DNA from: Porpolomopsis calyptriformis
Lineage: Eukaryota > Basidiomycota > Agaricomycetes > Agaricales > Hygrophoraceae
Direction of reading: 5' to 3'
NCBI GenBank assembly: GCA_951640195.1
Contig: OX621176.1
Span: 496,001 to 560,000, forward strand
Length of the DNA stretch: 64,000 nucleotides
A program made the translations under genes and the position numbers. The number at the start of each line of letters is the position of its first letter. Positions within the stretch are counted from its first letter, which is position 1. Below, one piece after another: positions 12,323 to 22,789 of the stretch. The notes beneath the pieces were generated by a model. It was not told the DNA's origin, ran no database searches, and saw nothing but the letters and a program-made list of their open reading frames with translations.

Positions 12323-12907
12323 ATGGCTGAAGCCGCTCGTCAATGGCCTGAGTACATACATCAAGCCTTTAATTCTGCTATGATCAGCGATCCTTCTGGC
12401 CGCGATGAATCCGTCTTCTATGGTCCATTCACACGACTTCTCTACACCCTTTTCTCTGTCGATGGTCCATATGAAATTGTGCCACAATTCAAGAGTGTAG
12501 CTCTACAGGGTGCTCAGGAGAGCATCGACATCGTCGCTGTCCTTGTGGTTGAGATCGATCGTCATCCTGTTTTTTTCATAGAGATTAACCCCCCTGCCTC
12601 ACTTCCTTATGACTCTAGACGGGAAGAAGCCGATCAGCAAATGCGACGCAGGTTCAGGGATCTCAGACAGACCTTAGCCATTCCTGTCCTCCATGGCGTC
12701 AGCGCATTCGGCACTCGACTTTCATTCTATGAATACGATTCAGCGACCCACATCCTCCAACCAGAGCAAGTTCTCCGGTCCCACCCTTCCATTCTTGCCG
12801 ACATGGCTCCCATTACTCGCTGGGACTGTGACGTTCTCCATCAGGAGGGGGCGAATCGCTTGAGGGAGGTTGTCAATCAGGTGAAGGAGATGTCTGCTCA
12901 GGTCTGA
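12323..12907 (+). CDS. Basidiomycete-specific protein with a PD-(D/E)XK-like motif, hypothetical
   Basis: Single exon, 194 residues, with ATG in good context after CCCAACA. The centre has a strand-Asp-strand-Glu arrangement (SIDIVAVLVVEI...FFIEIN) followed by a helix rich in charged residues (DQQMRRRFRDL), then a strand (VLHGVSAFGTRLSFYEY). I recognise this layout from a large agaricomycete family of hypothetical proteins in which the equivalent of IEIN is usually IEIK, resembling the catalytic core of PD-(D/E)XK nucleases. The terminal Lys is Asn here, so activity is doubtful if that reading is right. It sits between NLR2 and NLR3 on the same strand with its own leader. Nuclease-like fold is an inference; membership of the hypothetical family is more certain. 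Confidence 0.65.
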   Translation: MAEAARQWPEYIHQAFNSAMISDPSGRDESVFYGPFTRLLYTLFSVDGPYEIVPQFKSVALQGAQESIDIVAVLVVEIDRHPVFFIEINPPASLPYDSRREEADQQMRRRFRDLRQTLAIPVLHGVSAFGTRLSFYEYDSATHILQPEQVLRSHPSILADMAPITRWDCDVLHQEGANRLREVVNQVKEMSAQV

Positions 12908-13312
12908 GAGTACAGGTTCGATGAAGCCATCCGTTCTTGAGCTCAATGGCTGACATTCTCATTTCTAGCACCCCATCATCGCGTGGTCCCTTCTACTCCT
13001 TTGCCTACATATGCGTGTTCTGAGATATGACCTGCATGCCAGATTAAATATAAAAGGAATGTTGGCTGTGTTAGGGGAGTGTGAGGAGATGAAGAGGAAG
13101 CCTGATGAGGGCTGTCGCAATGTTGAAGGAACAATTTGATTGGAGGTCGAGGTTGAGGAACCAGAAGTGTTGGAATGAGATCAAAGGATAGTTGCTCTGT
13201 TGTATTTCGTCTGAGGGAAACCATTTTATTTTTGATCAGAGCCACGATGGGCGATTGATAAGGAATACCAAGGCTGTGCCGATTATCGCTCACCTTCGCT
13301 TTCACCTCCATC
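12908..13312 (+). promoter_or_regulatory. NLR3 upstream region with TATA-like box
   Basis: No gene. AAATATAAAAGG at about 13046 is a good TATA-like box on the plus strand. From about 13085 the sequence parallels the NLR1 upstream region (3716-3909), with small insertions and deletions. The distance to the ATG at 13313 implies a leader of more than 200 nt if this box is used. Confidence 0.45.
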
Positions 13313-16195
13313 ATGGCCACCATGTCTTTGTCTAACGCGCAAATCCACGACAGCACGGTCAACTTGGCCGGGCGTGATCAGTACAACATTCATATCTATC
13401 CCCAAGGTGAGTTGGCAACTGTGATTTCTCTCACTGCGTTCAATATTAATGTGTTGAGAAACTCTAGACGAACTCCACCCCCCACATGCCCTCTTCGCTC
13501 CTTTCAACTTCAAAGACCGAGCAAGATGTTTAGAAGGTACAAGGACCGACATTCTTGATCGGATCTACCGCTGGCTTGGTATCAACTCACGACCCGATGG
13601 TGGTCGGGTTCTGAGGGGAGACGCCAATACCGTTTCGGAGGATACTTGTATATTTTGGATCAACGGATCGGCCGGGACGGGCAAGACGACAATAGCTCAT
13701 ACAGTTGCGGAGGTGTGTAAGGCGCTTGGTGTGCTTGGCGCAAGCTTCTTCTGCTCCCGGGACGATGCGGATTGCAGCAATCCAAATCTGATCTTCACCA
13801 CTATCGCCTTCCAACTCGGGATCTCTAACCCTTTATTCAGAGCGGAGGTTACCCGTGCTATGAAATCAAATCCCGACATTGGTTATGCGACCCCTCCATA
13901 TCAACTTGAAGAGCTTATCATAAAGCCTCTTCGCACCCTCAGAAACTCGATTTCCCCATGCGTTGTTGTATTGGATGCACTGGACGAGTGCAAAGAAACT
14001 GGGACGACCTCGGTTATCTTATCATCACTTTCTCGTCATGTCAACGAACTATTCCCATTGAAGTTCTTGTTGACGAGTCGGCCGGAAAAGCATATCACTA
14101 TCGTCTTTAAATCACCCGAATTGAACCGGACCACTCTACGATACATTTTGCACGAAGTGGAATTAGGCGTCGTGCAGAATGATATCAAACGCTACCTTTC
14201 GACCAAGCTTGCTTCTACGCGAGAGTTCCATCATCTTGAAAATGATTGGCCCTCCAGAGTGGATATCCAAGCCTTGACGCTGATGTCATTTGGATTATTC
14301 ATATTCGCGTCAACCTCGATCAGATTCATTGAAGATCCCAACTATTGCGACCCGAAACATCAACTTGGACGTCTTCTGTGTAATGCGGCCACGCCAACGG
14401 AAGACTCATCTCCTCATTACAGCCTTGATCAATTATACGCTCAAGTGTTGAACGATGCCTTTCCTAAAATATCGTCCTATCTTTCTGATCGGCTGAAGAC
14501 AATTGTAGGCGCGATCGTTCTCCTGCGAGATCCGCTTTCGTTAGTTGCTCTCGAACGATTACTAGGCATGCCATCACGTACAGTGGGAGTCACACTACAA
14601 TGTCTTCATTCGGTGATCATGGTGCCTGATGACGATACCCAAGTGATTCGAACGCTTCATCCTTCATTTTTCGACTTTATAACGAACGCAACTCGATGTC
14701 TAAACCCGAATTACGTTGTTGACCCTCCGACGCAACATACGTTACTTGCGTGTGCTTGTCTATCTACTATGAAGACGTTGAAGCGAGATATGTGCAGAAT
14801 AAAAAATCCATCGTTGCTTAACAGCGAAGTGGACGACCTTCCAACCCGTGTTATGACTTGCATCCGACCTGAACTGCAGTATTCATGTCGTCATTGGTCT
14901 TGGCACTTACAAAATGCGACGTTCTCTGACACCCTGATTGACCTTGTGAATGAGTTTTGTTTGAAATATCTACTGTACTGGCTCGAGGCACTTAGTCTGC
15001 TGGGAGATGTTCGAAATGGACTTCTTGGATTAGATGTGGCACAAAAGGCGATCGCTGTGTGTTATATTATCTCCTGTTACTGAACAATGCTCATCTCATT
15101 GTGCAGAAAGCGGACAAAGGCATGACCAATGCCAAGGATTTACTTCACGATTGTGAACGGTTCACCCGGGAATTTTTCTGGATCATCAGTGGCTGTTCAC
15201 TTCAAATATACCACTCTGCGTTACTGTTCACCCCTCAAGAAACGTTGATGAAAAAGATGTATGGGAGCGAGCTGGACCTTCCGGTGAAAATATACAATGG
15301 ATTGGACGAGACCTGGAGTTCATGCCTACGGACGATAGAAGGACATTCCGGTGGTGTTTTGTCGGTTGCATTCTCCCCCGATAGCATGCGCGTCGTGTCT
15401 GGATCCTCAGACAAAACTGTTCGGTTGTGGGATGCAGTCAGCGGTGCACATCTGAACACTCTCGAGGGACATTCCGGCTCCGTAAAATCGGTCGCATTTT
15501 CCCCAGATGGCACGCGTATCGTGTCTGGATCCAACGACAAAACTATTCGTCTGTGGGACGCATTCAGCGGTGCACATCTGAACACCTTCAATGGACATTC
15601 TGACTGGGTACAATCGGTCGCATTCTCCCCCAACGGCACGCGTATCCTGTCTGGATCTGACGACACAACCGTTCAGCTGTGGGATGCAGTCAGCGGTGCA
15701 CATCTGAACACCCTCGAGGGACACTCTGACTGGGTACGATCGGTTGCATTCTCCCCCAATGGTACGCGTATCCTGTCTGGATCTGACGACCCAACCGTTC
15801 AGCTGTGGGATGCACTCAGCGGTGCACATCTGAACGCCCTCGAGAGACATTCCGGCTCCGTACAATCGGTCGTCTTCTCCCCCGATGGCACACGTATTGT
15901 GTCTGGATCCTTCAACACTCTTCAGCTGTGGGATGCAGTCAGCGGTGCACATCTGAACACCCTCACAGGCCATTTCAGCTCGGCTGAATCAGTCGCACGA
16001 TCTTATAGTTCATGCCAGAACTTGTTTACCGATGGCTCAAATCCAACTGGTCCAGTGTTTGGTTGTATCACGGAAGACGGCTGGGTCTACTCGATTACTC
16101 GGAATCGACGAATTTGCTGGATTCCGGTCTCTTACAGACCAGTCATGTTTGCTGCGAACGGAGATCGTGTAGTTTTCTCGTATGGTTGTCCTTGA
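13313..16195 (+). CDS. NLR3: NACHT domain protein with 5 WD40 repeats and altered C-terminus
   Basis: Join(13313..13406, 13468..15056, 15107..16195), 923 residues. Exon 1 encodes 31 residues with the same core motif (VNLAGRDQYNI). NACHT motifs match NLR1 and NLR2 (GSAGTGKTT, VVVLDALDE, LLTSRPE). Only 5 WD40 repeats remain, the fifth being one residue shorter, against 12 in the neighbours. Near the end the gene lacks 14 nt present in NLR2 (between GTAGTTTTC and TCGTATGG). This shifts the frame, and the protein ends ...VVFSYGCP instead of the conserved ...VLDFAYVDLYFRDL. The old frame remains readable just downstream. The gene may be functional with a shortened propeller or may be decaying. Confidence 0.85.
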
Positions 16196-17040
16196 TTTTG
16201 GATATGTGGACTTGTATTTTTGTGATCTGTAGTTGATTGTTTCTATCTCTTTTATGCTCTAATGGGCTCATCATTAACTCGAGAAGTGACCAGCCCACTC
16301 AACATATTACCATGAAAATATGATGTGTATTCCACTGAATGCGCTTGTCCCTATCGCACCCTTGAAGGATCATCTAACCCAAACTTCAATGCTGTTCCCA
16401 GTCGTTAGAGAAATCTATTCTCAGTGCAAGAAGCTCATCCGTTCTTGAGTTTGATTTTGACAGTCCCCCATTAACGTTCCCCTCCGACTCTGGCTTTCTC
16501 AGCCCCACCTGCCTGTTTTTTCCGCACGAAATGATCACTACCGCACTCTAGGTGAACTTCATGTCAGTTGGGGAGACTTGAGGAACTCACTCAAGAGAGC
16601 AGAATGTCAAGGGATGGACTATCGGCACTACGAACGGCAGAGGAACGATGGTCAGCCTTGACAAGACACCGTGTGGACTTCCAGGGTGGCAAGTGTCGGA
16701 ACGTGTGACATGGACTCTGGATTGACCGTGATGTAAAGTTCCTGGGAAGACATGGGGGACGATTGTCGCGGTTGAGATCAGGGTTGCTCTGACTATTGAA
16801 TCACAAGCATTGCCCTTGACACTGCATGTTCAATATATCCTGTGTACATTTGAGAACGAAAATTGCGATAGAAAAATGGCACATACGATTCACTCTGAGT
16901 TGAATGGTCATTGACATTGACCGATCCGTTGCTTCAGTTGGACGAACCAGCGGTGAAGATTGTTCAATTCAAAAATACATTTGTGTGGCCTCACGAAATA
17001 AGGCGCCTTTGTGTCTAAAGGTATTCGTCCGATCATCCGT
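16196..17040. other. NLR3 3' flank and intergenic
   Basis: No coding sequence. 16209-16300 and about 16815-16990 match, with divergence, the two halves of the 250-bp flank found behind NLR1 and NLR2. Roughly 500 bp of unrelated sequence lies between the halves, suggesting an insertion into an older copy of the flank. I could not find terminal repeats or a target duplication for this insertion. Confidence 0.5.
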
Positions 17041-17417
17041 TCACGCGTCCAAAAGTTGAGCCACCTTTTCTCCTACGTCCGACGACGAAAGGTTGTCGAG
17101 CTCGGCATGCTTCTCAACCCCGAACTCTGACGTGTCATTTCAAAATAGAGATGAACACATAGGCAGAGACACATACCGAATCGCGCAAATACCCTCGCTG
17201 GTGTCCCATTCGCCTCCCGGATTAACACAGGCAAATCCGGGTTGTGGAGTTTAATGGCGGAGTAATTCGATAGAATGAATTGGCTGAAAGGTAAGCATCA
17301 GCAAAGAAACATTGGTGTGTAGATCACTGACCGTGTTCCTGCCGAAGCTGGACCAGATTGTGAGCAGAGGATACGGATTTCGCGAAGGGCTGGTGAAAAG
17401 ACCTTGGCGAATGACAT
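17041..17417 (-). CDS. NDUFA2: NADH:ubiquinone oxidoreductase (complex I) subunit NDUFA2 / CI-B8
   Basis: Three short exons on the minus strand, complement(join(17041..17126, 17177..17283, 17332..17417)), give 92 residues, the usual size of this subunit. The protein begins MSFAKVFSPALREIRILCSQ and contains RQFILSNYSAIKLHNPDLPV followed by LIREANGTPARVFARFEFG. This is the thioredoxin-like L51/S25/CI-B8 fold, and the spacing and residues are typical of fungal NI8M-type subunits of the mitochondrial complex I matrix arm. Introns are GTCAGT...CAG and GTATGT...CAG. The gene is divergent from RAX1, with about 120 bp between the two start codons. No long ORF reveals it because each exon is under 110 nt. 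Confidence 0.92.
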
Positions 17418-17538
17418 GATGATGCGTGGGAATTATTTATTAGCTTGGATAAGCAACCACGAGACATCCGCACACACCACGGTTTCTCCTTCCCGTCCTC
17501 GTCGTTTGAAATAAGGTCAGCTTCGTTCGACGAACCAA

Positions 17539-18939
17539 ATGGACGACGACCACGAACGTCGACAGGAGGACTGGGCTCACACTCGGAAGAACAGGCTCCC
17601 GACGTTCACCGAGGTTTTATCAAGACGAACACGACCACCAGTTGATTTATTTATGTTTTAGTGAGTGCTGATCACATTGATAACGTATTTTTTCACCAAA
17701 AAAAAACCCGTGTGCACTCCTTTTTACAGTCTGTTCCTGCAGCGTGAAAGTGCTGAAGACATTCTCGACTTTTGGCTGGATGTGCAGCAGCACGAGAACC
17801 TGTGCAGAGCGTACTTTAAAGACGTCCGAAAATCAGGTCGGTCTATCAAAGAAGACTGGCCCCAGTACTGGGACTACGCCCGCCGCCGGGGGTCCATCTA
17901 CGGCACCGTCGTCGGACTCTCACCCACCGGGGGTGAGACGAAACGGAGCACGGCGAGCACCGGCGACCAGCTCAACGATCAGGAAAAACGGGACCTCGCG
18001 ACCGCTGGGGATGATGGCGGGGAAGGTGCACGGTCGGCTAGCCCACGTTCGCCGACGCCGGTCAACTCGCCTGGGATCACCTCTGAGCAGACGCACGTGG
18101 ACGCGTCGACGGAGGGGGGGCACCAGCAGCAGCGGCCGACGACGCCGTTCTCGCTCTCGGGGCGCACGCCGACGCTGTTCAACCTGAAGCGGGCGTCGCG
18201 GGCGCCGACGGTGATCCCGCGCTCGTCCGCGATCACGCGTATGGACTTGGTCGCGTCTGCGGAGCGCATCTTCTTTCGATACCTCTCGCCCGCGGGGAAC
18301 ACCGTCGTGGTCGATGGGGGCGGTGGCGGGAGTGAGAGTCACGAGATTTACTTGCCGCCGTCGTTGAGGATCCACAGTTTCCCGCTGAGCAGCTCGCATG
18401 AGCCGAAGACGGCGAGTGAGCTGAATTTGATGGCGCAGATACCGGATATATACCATGCGCAGAAGGAGTATTGTTTCAAGGCGATGGAGCAGGACGCGTA
18501 TCCGCGGTTTTTGAGGTCGAAGGCGTTTGGGAACTTGACGCCGGTCTCGGCTTTGGTCCGGCTGGTTGCTGGGCTGCTCATCCTCTGGATCGGATTGGCG
18601 ACCGGGCTGTCGTTGATCTTCCTGGACGTGCGGCCGAAATCGACGAGGTTCTTTGTGAGTGTTGGAGCATTCGTATGATGAGGAGCTAAACCCCCCTTGC
18701 AGCTTTTCTTGCCGTTCACGTTGGCGATTTTCTTTTTGATTTCGCATCAATATGAACTCGATCCGATTCTCGTGTTTCTTGGGCAGTCGGAGACTACACC
18801 GTTTAGGACGCTCCGGATCCGGGAGCCGTATGTGAAAAAGCTGTTGCTGGGACGGGCGATCTGGGTGAGCGTGCTCGTGAGCGTGTTCGTCTCTGGGTTG
18901 ACCCTGCTGTTCTGGGCGGTCCCCGGCCACCGATTGTGA
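17539..18939 (+). CDS. RAX1: RAX1-like protein: split RGS domain plus three transmembrane helices
   Basis: Join(17539..17660, 17730..18654, 18703..18939), 427 residues. The N-terminus (LPTFTEVLSRRTRPPVDLF, then AEDILDFWLDVQQHENLC) is the start of an RGS domain. After a low-complexity Ser/Thr/Pro insertion of about 110 residues the domain resumes (MDLVASAERIFFRYLSP...IPDIYHAQKEYCFKAMEQD, then YPRFLRSKAF). Three hydrophobic segments follow (VAGLLILWIGLATGLSLIF; FLPFTLAIFFLISH; IWVSVLVSVFVSGLTLLFW). RGS plus C-terminal membrane helices is the architecture of yeast Rax1, a plasma-membrane protein in bud-site selection and polarity. Introns are 69 and 48 nt. GC content is highest in the insertion. 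Confidence 0.85.
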
Positions 18940-19629
18940 GAGGATGGTTGAGATCCGGGCTTTTTTTTTGTTTTGTATCGAGGAAGGAACTCGGATGTAT
19001 GAAGTCGTGGGTGTTAAGAATCTTTTTGATCGCTGCCATTCTTTTTTTTTTTTTTTTTTTGCTTTTTATTATAGGGATACCCTCTTCCGCTTACTACTAT
19101 CACCGCCACACGCCACCTTTTTTGTTGAATGCTACGGTCTATCGTTGATATAATAATTGACCGTTTTGTTTTGTTTTCAAGTGTGATTCAACACTATCGG
19201 CTGTTATCGGTGACGATAGATAGAAAGAAATAAAATTGATTCTCAAATTACCCAGAGAAATTGAGAGCCATCGACAGATATCACCCAGGCTAGGTTGGCT
19301 TCGCTCAGTCCCGCTTGAAGTCTAGAATAACTGGGAATCTAGCTCACCTATCAAGTCACTCATTCTTGGTGGACTTTTCACTGGGGGTCACAGCTGCAAA
19401 CGACAGCATTGACAAATCTTGCAGAACTACAAATGCATCTGCGCAATGAGCACCCGCACTACAAAAGTGCAACTGTCCCGAAACACCACATCCCATAATG
19501 CCCAGCTGCCTCTAGAAGTACCCCGAACTGAACTGAGGGCAACCCAATCAGCAGGAAGCCACCAGGATGATGGCAATGCAAACGAACCAGATTCAGACCT
19601 TCATAGGTAACAGTGTTGAAAGATAAACG
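18940..19629. other. RAX1 3' region and intergenic, with poly-T tract
   Basis: Contains a T run at about 19044-19061 and TTTTTTT at 18962. No supported gene; 19230-19600 is unique-looking sequence without open frames of note. Confidence 0.5.
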
Positions 19630-20017
19630 ACCTACCTGCACTTACCTTTTCCACCCAACCACCCACTTGCCGAAATCTAGTTGAACATTGAATGTTAATG
19701 TGTAGTGCAAAATAGAAGGGATGGGGAAAGAGAAACGGCTTACCTGCACTTACCTTTTCCACCCAACCACCCGCTTGCCAAAATCTAGTTAAACATTCAA
19801 GATCAATGGGTATCGCAGAATGGAAGGGATGGGGGATGGCGTTGAAAGAGAAACGGCCTACCTGCACTTACCTTTTCCACCCAACCACCCGCTTGCCAAA
19901 ATCTAGTTAAACATTCAAGATCAATGGGTAGCGCAGAATGGAAGGGATGGGGGATGGGGTTGAAAGAGAAACGGCTTACCTGCACTTACCTTTTCCACCC
20001 AACCACCCCCTTGCTGA
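19630..20017. repeat. Minisatellite, about 118-bp unit, 3-4 copies
   Basis: The phrase ACCTGCACTTACCTTTTCC recurs at about 19634, 19742, 19860 and 19978, giving spacings of 108, 118 and 118 bp. Copies 2 and 3 differ at few positions. Each unit includes a purine-rich GGAAGGGATGGGG segment. Confidence 0.85.
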
Positions 20018-20850
20018 AGTTGCGCTGTTGAATGTTGACCACCTCATGCGCTCACTTACACCACTCACTCACTCACTCACTCAGGTGGCCACCTGACTCA
20101 CTCACTCCATGGGTCTCGCTCTTGACGCCTTAAGTCCCGGGTCGGCGGCCTCCTCCTAGGGCCTAAGGGCGATATCCTACACATGGTAATCCTACCGACG
20201 TGACCTCGGTACTTCTCCATGCTTTGATATCGCCGTCTCCGAGAGCATGCCGACGAGAGATGGTCAACGAGCGAGCGAGAAAGTGAAGGTTGAATGCAAC
20301 GTGAGAGGGAAGCTAAAGCCGAAGTCAGCCGTAACCGATAATATCCAGTAATGACATACCTGGGTGGAACTCGTGCATGACAAAGGTCCTGAATTGACCT
20401 GGATGAAAGGATGCTGAGAAGAAGGGATGTGATCTGAGGTGTGAAGAACGTGTACATTGCCGTGGACAACGCACCTGAGAGTCAATCCTGATGTGATAAC
20501 GCAACACATAAAGAGGGCAAGAGACGCAATACCAATATGTGTGTGCCGGCGAGTTCTATAGGAAAGAATATCAGCGTACCGGTTAAGAGGCAAGTTACGC
20601 ACGGGAGTAAAGGGATGGAGTAAGAGAAGGGTCGGCAAGTGGTTCGAAACCTGGAGTAAAAATCAGCACTTTCCAGAAGAAGAGGAAGATGGGTGTCGGT
20701 GACTGCTTTACACATCAGCGCTAATGGTAAAGTAGCCACCGACGGAATGAAGGGAGAGTGGATAGAGTGAAATAGGGATTGGGAGAGGAGGAAAAATGGG
20801 AAGAGCGAGAAATGAAGGAGGAAGGGGTGTGGTATGGCGAGGCTGACGTC
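20018..20850. other. Intergenic with a (CACT)n microsatellite
   Basis: A CACTCACT run lies at about 20058-20083, followed by a short echo near 20098. Open frames on the minus strand between 20098 and 20870 are low-complexity and unsupported. No gene called. Confidence 0.5.
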
Positions 20851-20869
20851 TGTTGGTCGTATTTCGATA

Positions 20870-21250
20870 CTCATACGGCGTAGGCAACTTCAGTTCCCCC
20901 ATAGTCGGCTCAAAGGTCTGCACTACGATCGGCTCTGGGTGGGTCGGCTCATCAGGGTTGGCACTCCCATCGGGCCTAGGTAGGTCCATCAAGGTCCACC
21001 ATGCTCTAGGAAGGTCCACCAAGGTCGGCTCAAAAGGATCGGCACTCCTGTCGGCTCTGGGTAGGTCCACCAAGGTCGGCTCTCCCGTCGGCTCTGCATA
21101 GCACCACCAAGGTCGGCTCAAAGGAAAAGACGTTCCATCGGCTCTCAGGGTCGGCTCTCTAATGGTCGGCACACCACTTCGGCTCTGGGTCCTCGGTCCA
21201 GGGAAGGTCATCCAATCGGCTCTGGCAACGGTCCTCAGGTCCTACGTCTA
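20870..21250. repeat. Degenerate short-period repeat rich in GGTCGGCTC
   Basis: The words TCGGCTC, GGTCCACCAAGG and TCGGCTCTGGGT recur many times with variable spacing over about 380 bp. It looks like a decayed minisatellite and is not protein coding on either strand despite a 167-codon open frame on the minus strand. Confidence 0.7.
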
Positions 21251-21464
21251 AATCTGGTGAAGCAAGAAAAAAAAGGGGGAGTGGTTAGCCGCAAACAAAA
21301 CAGAGTCCAAACTGTCCGAGTCTTTTTTTTTCTTTTTGTTTTATCGTGATTTTTTTTTGCTTTTGACATTTCATAATTTTTTTCTTTTCTTTTCTCCCGC
21401 TCGTGGGGTTGCGACTAGGATGAGCCGTCAGTCCTGGGTTAGCCACGTCCAGGACCAAGCGGGT

Positions 21465-21495
21465 TCGTCCGTCGTCGTCGTCGTCGTCGTCGCTT
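21465..21495. repeat. (CGT)n microsatellite
   Basis: Run of GTC/CGT triplets (TCCGTCGTCGTCGTCGTC...) just 3' of the small gene on the minus strand. Confidence 0.9.
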
Positions 21496-21540
21496 TTCGT
21501 TCTCTCGCGCGCGTCATCTGCAACATCAACTTATCAGCTT

Positions 21541-22020
21541 TTAAAACCCATTAGCGAAAAACGCAATGGCAATGTTCTCTTTCTCCTTTCGCCGCCTCTG
21601 ACTGATCAGTTTCCCCGCGCTCTTGGTGATAGTTTTGACGCGCTTCAGTCCCTCAGACGAACCATCGGTGGAACCTAGAACGATGTTCGCAGAGGAGACC
21701 AAAGGAGCCCGAGAGTCACTGGTCCGCACGAGCTTCTGAGAAGGGGCAATACGCATGGCCTTGGTACGCTTGAGTCCCCTAGATGAACCGTCAGTGGAAC
21801 CCGGTACGGTATTCTCCAAGGCAGCGAATGGAGCCCGGGAGGTAGTCGTGAGCGGAACCACTTGACGGGGGACAGGGCGCATGGCTTTCGCGAGCTTATA
21901 GCCGTTATTCTCCTCGCACTGGGTGAGGGCGTGGAACAAGAGATGGTTCGCATCCGTGAACGGGTGCGTGGGGATGTTGAACATCAGAGGGTAGGCGTTG
22001 GTGTATTGGGTTTGGGACAT
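21541..22020 (-). CDS. Small basic protein with an internal 33-residue duplication, hypothetical
   Basis: Single exon, 159 residues from the ATG at 22020 (MSQTQYTNAYPLMFNIP). An upstream in-frame ATG at 22062 exists, but a TATAAAAA box at about 22094-22102 on the same strand would place transcription start close to it, favouring 22020. The C-terminal half contains two tandem homologous blocks: SRAPFAALENTVPGSTDGSS then GLKRTKAMRIAP, and SRAPLVSSANIVLGSTDGSS then GLKRVKTITK. The tail is very basic (SQRRRKEKENIA). I do not recognise the family. The internal duplication and the TATA box argue that it is a real gene. Confidence 0.55.
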   Translation of the reverse strand: MSQTQYTNAYPLMFNIPTHPFTDANHLLFHALTQCEENNGYKLAKAMRPVPRQVVPLTTTSRAPFAALENTVPGSTDGSSRGLKRTKAMRIAPSQKLVRTSDSRAPLVSSANIVLGSTDGSSEGLKRVKTITKSAGKLISQRRRKEKENIAIAFFANGF

Positions 22021-22093
22021 GGTTATATGTTTGGGTGGAAGGTATGATGTGGGTGGGGTCAAGGTGCGTTATGGAGATTTGAGCGCAAGCCCA

Positions 22094-22102
22094 GGGTTTT
22101 TA
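22094..22102 (-). promoter_or_regulatory. TATA box of the small basic protein gene
   Basis: The minus strand reads CTTATAAAAACCC, about 75-80 bp upstream of the ATG at 22020. Confidence 0.6.
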
Positions 22103-22640
22103 TAAGCGACCATAGTCAGCCGCCAGCTAGGAGGTGCGGACTGGGCAGATCCAAAACGGTTCTTCTGGAAAAGTCGATCGATTGATCGCTTGTCTGAATG
22201 AACCGTGGTGGATCCCCCCAGTTAGATTCCAAGACGTTGACCAGACACGACCGGGTTTATGAAATGTGTGGGATTCATCACACCCGCGATACAATTCTTC
22301 CACGTGCAGAACAGGGATAAATACAGGAAAAATACTGTAGGAAAAGAGTCTGAAAGGAGTAGTGGTAAGAGGAGCACGCAGAGAGAGCAACAATGAATAT
22401 GGGGGACAAGGAAAACATACTGAATAGATTGGTGACATTGGATCTGCGACCTGGGTGCATGAAGTTGGGGTTTTCAAGTTAAACGATCGTGATGTATTTC
22501 AATGGCTGGATGGACGATCTGGGGTCGTGAAGACCACCCGAACCCCGGGGGCTGTCCGAGAGCTTTGTGCTGTTATTCCTTGCAGGCGCTGTGCAGTTTT
22601 ACGGTAGGATGGTTGATGAGGTAACTCACGTGGTCCTAGA
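22103..22640. other. Intergenic
   Basis: Promoter side of the small basic protein gene. No coding sequence I can support. Confidence 0.4.
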
Positions 22641-22789
22641 TAAATTCCGTTTGCTCATAACGAGCCCGTGCTGGCGCTTTTTGTCTTGCCATTGTTAGCC
22701 CCGAGGGCATGAGATTTAACGGCAATCTCGCCCGGAGCGTTTACCTTCAATGCACACGTTTCCTCCACCAGGTTGCACATTCAGAACTC

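Noticed and set aside
19630..20017. Possible CRISPR-like array (repeated 19-bp block with spacers)
   Set aside because: The whole 118-bp unit repeats, including the supposed spacers, and the organism is eukaryotic. It is a minisatellite.
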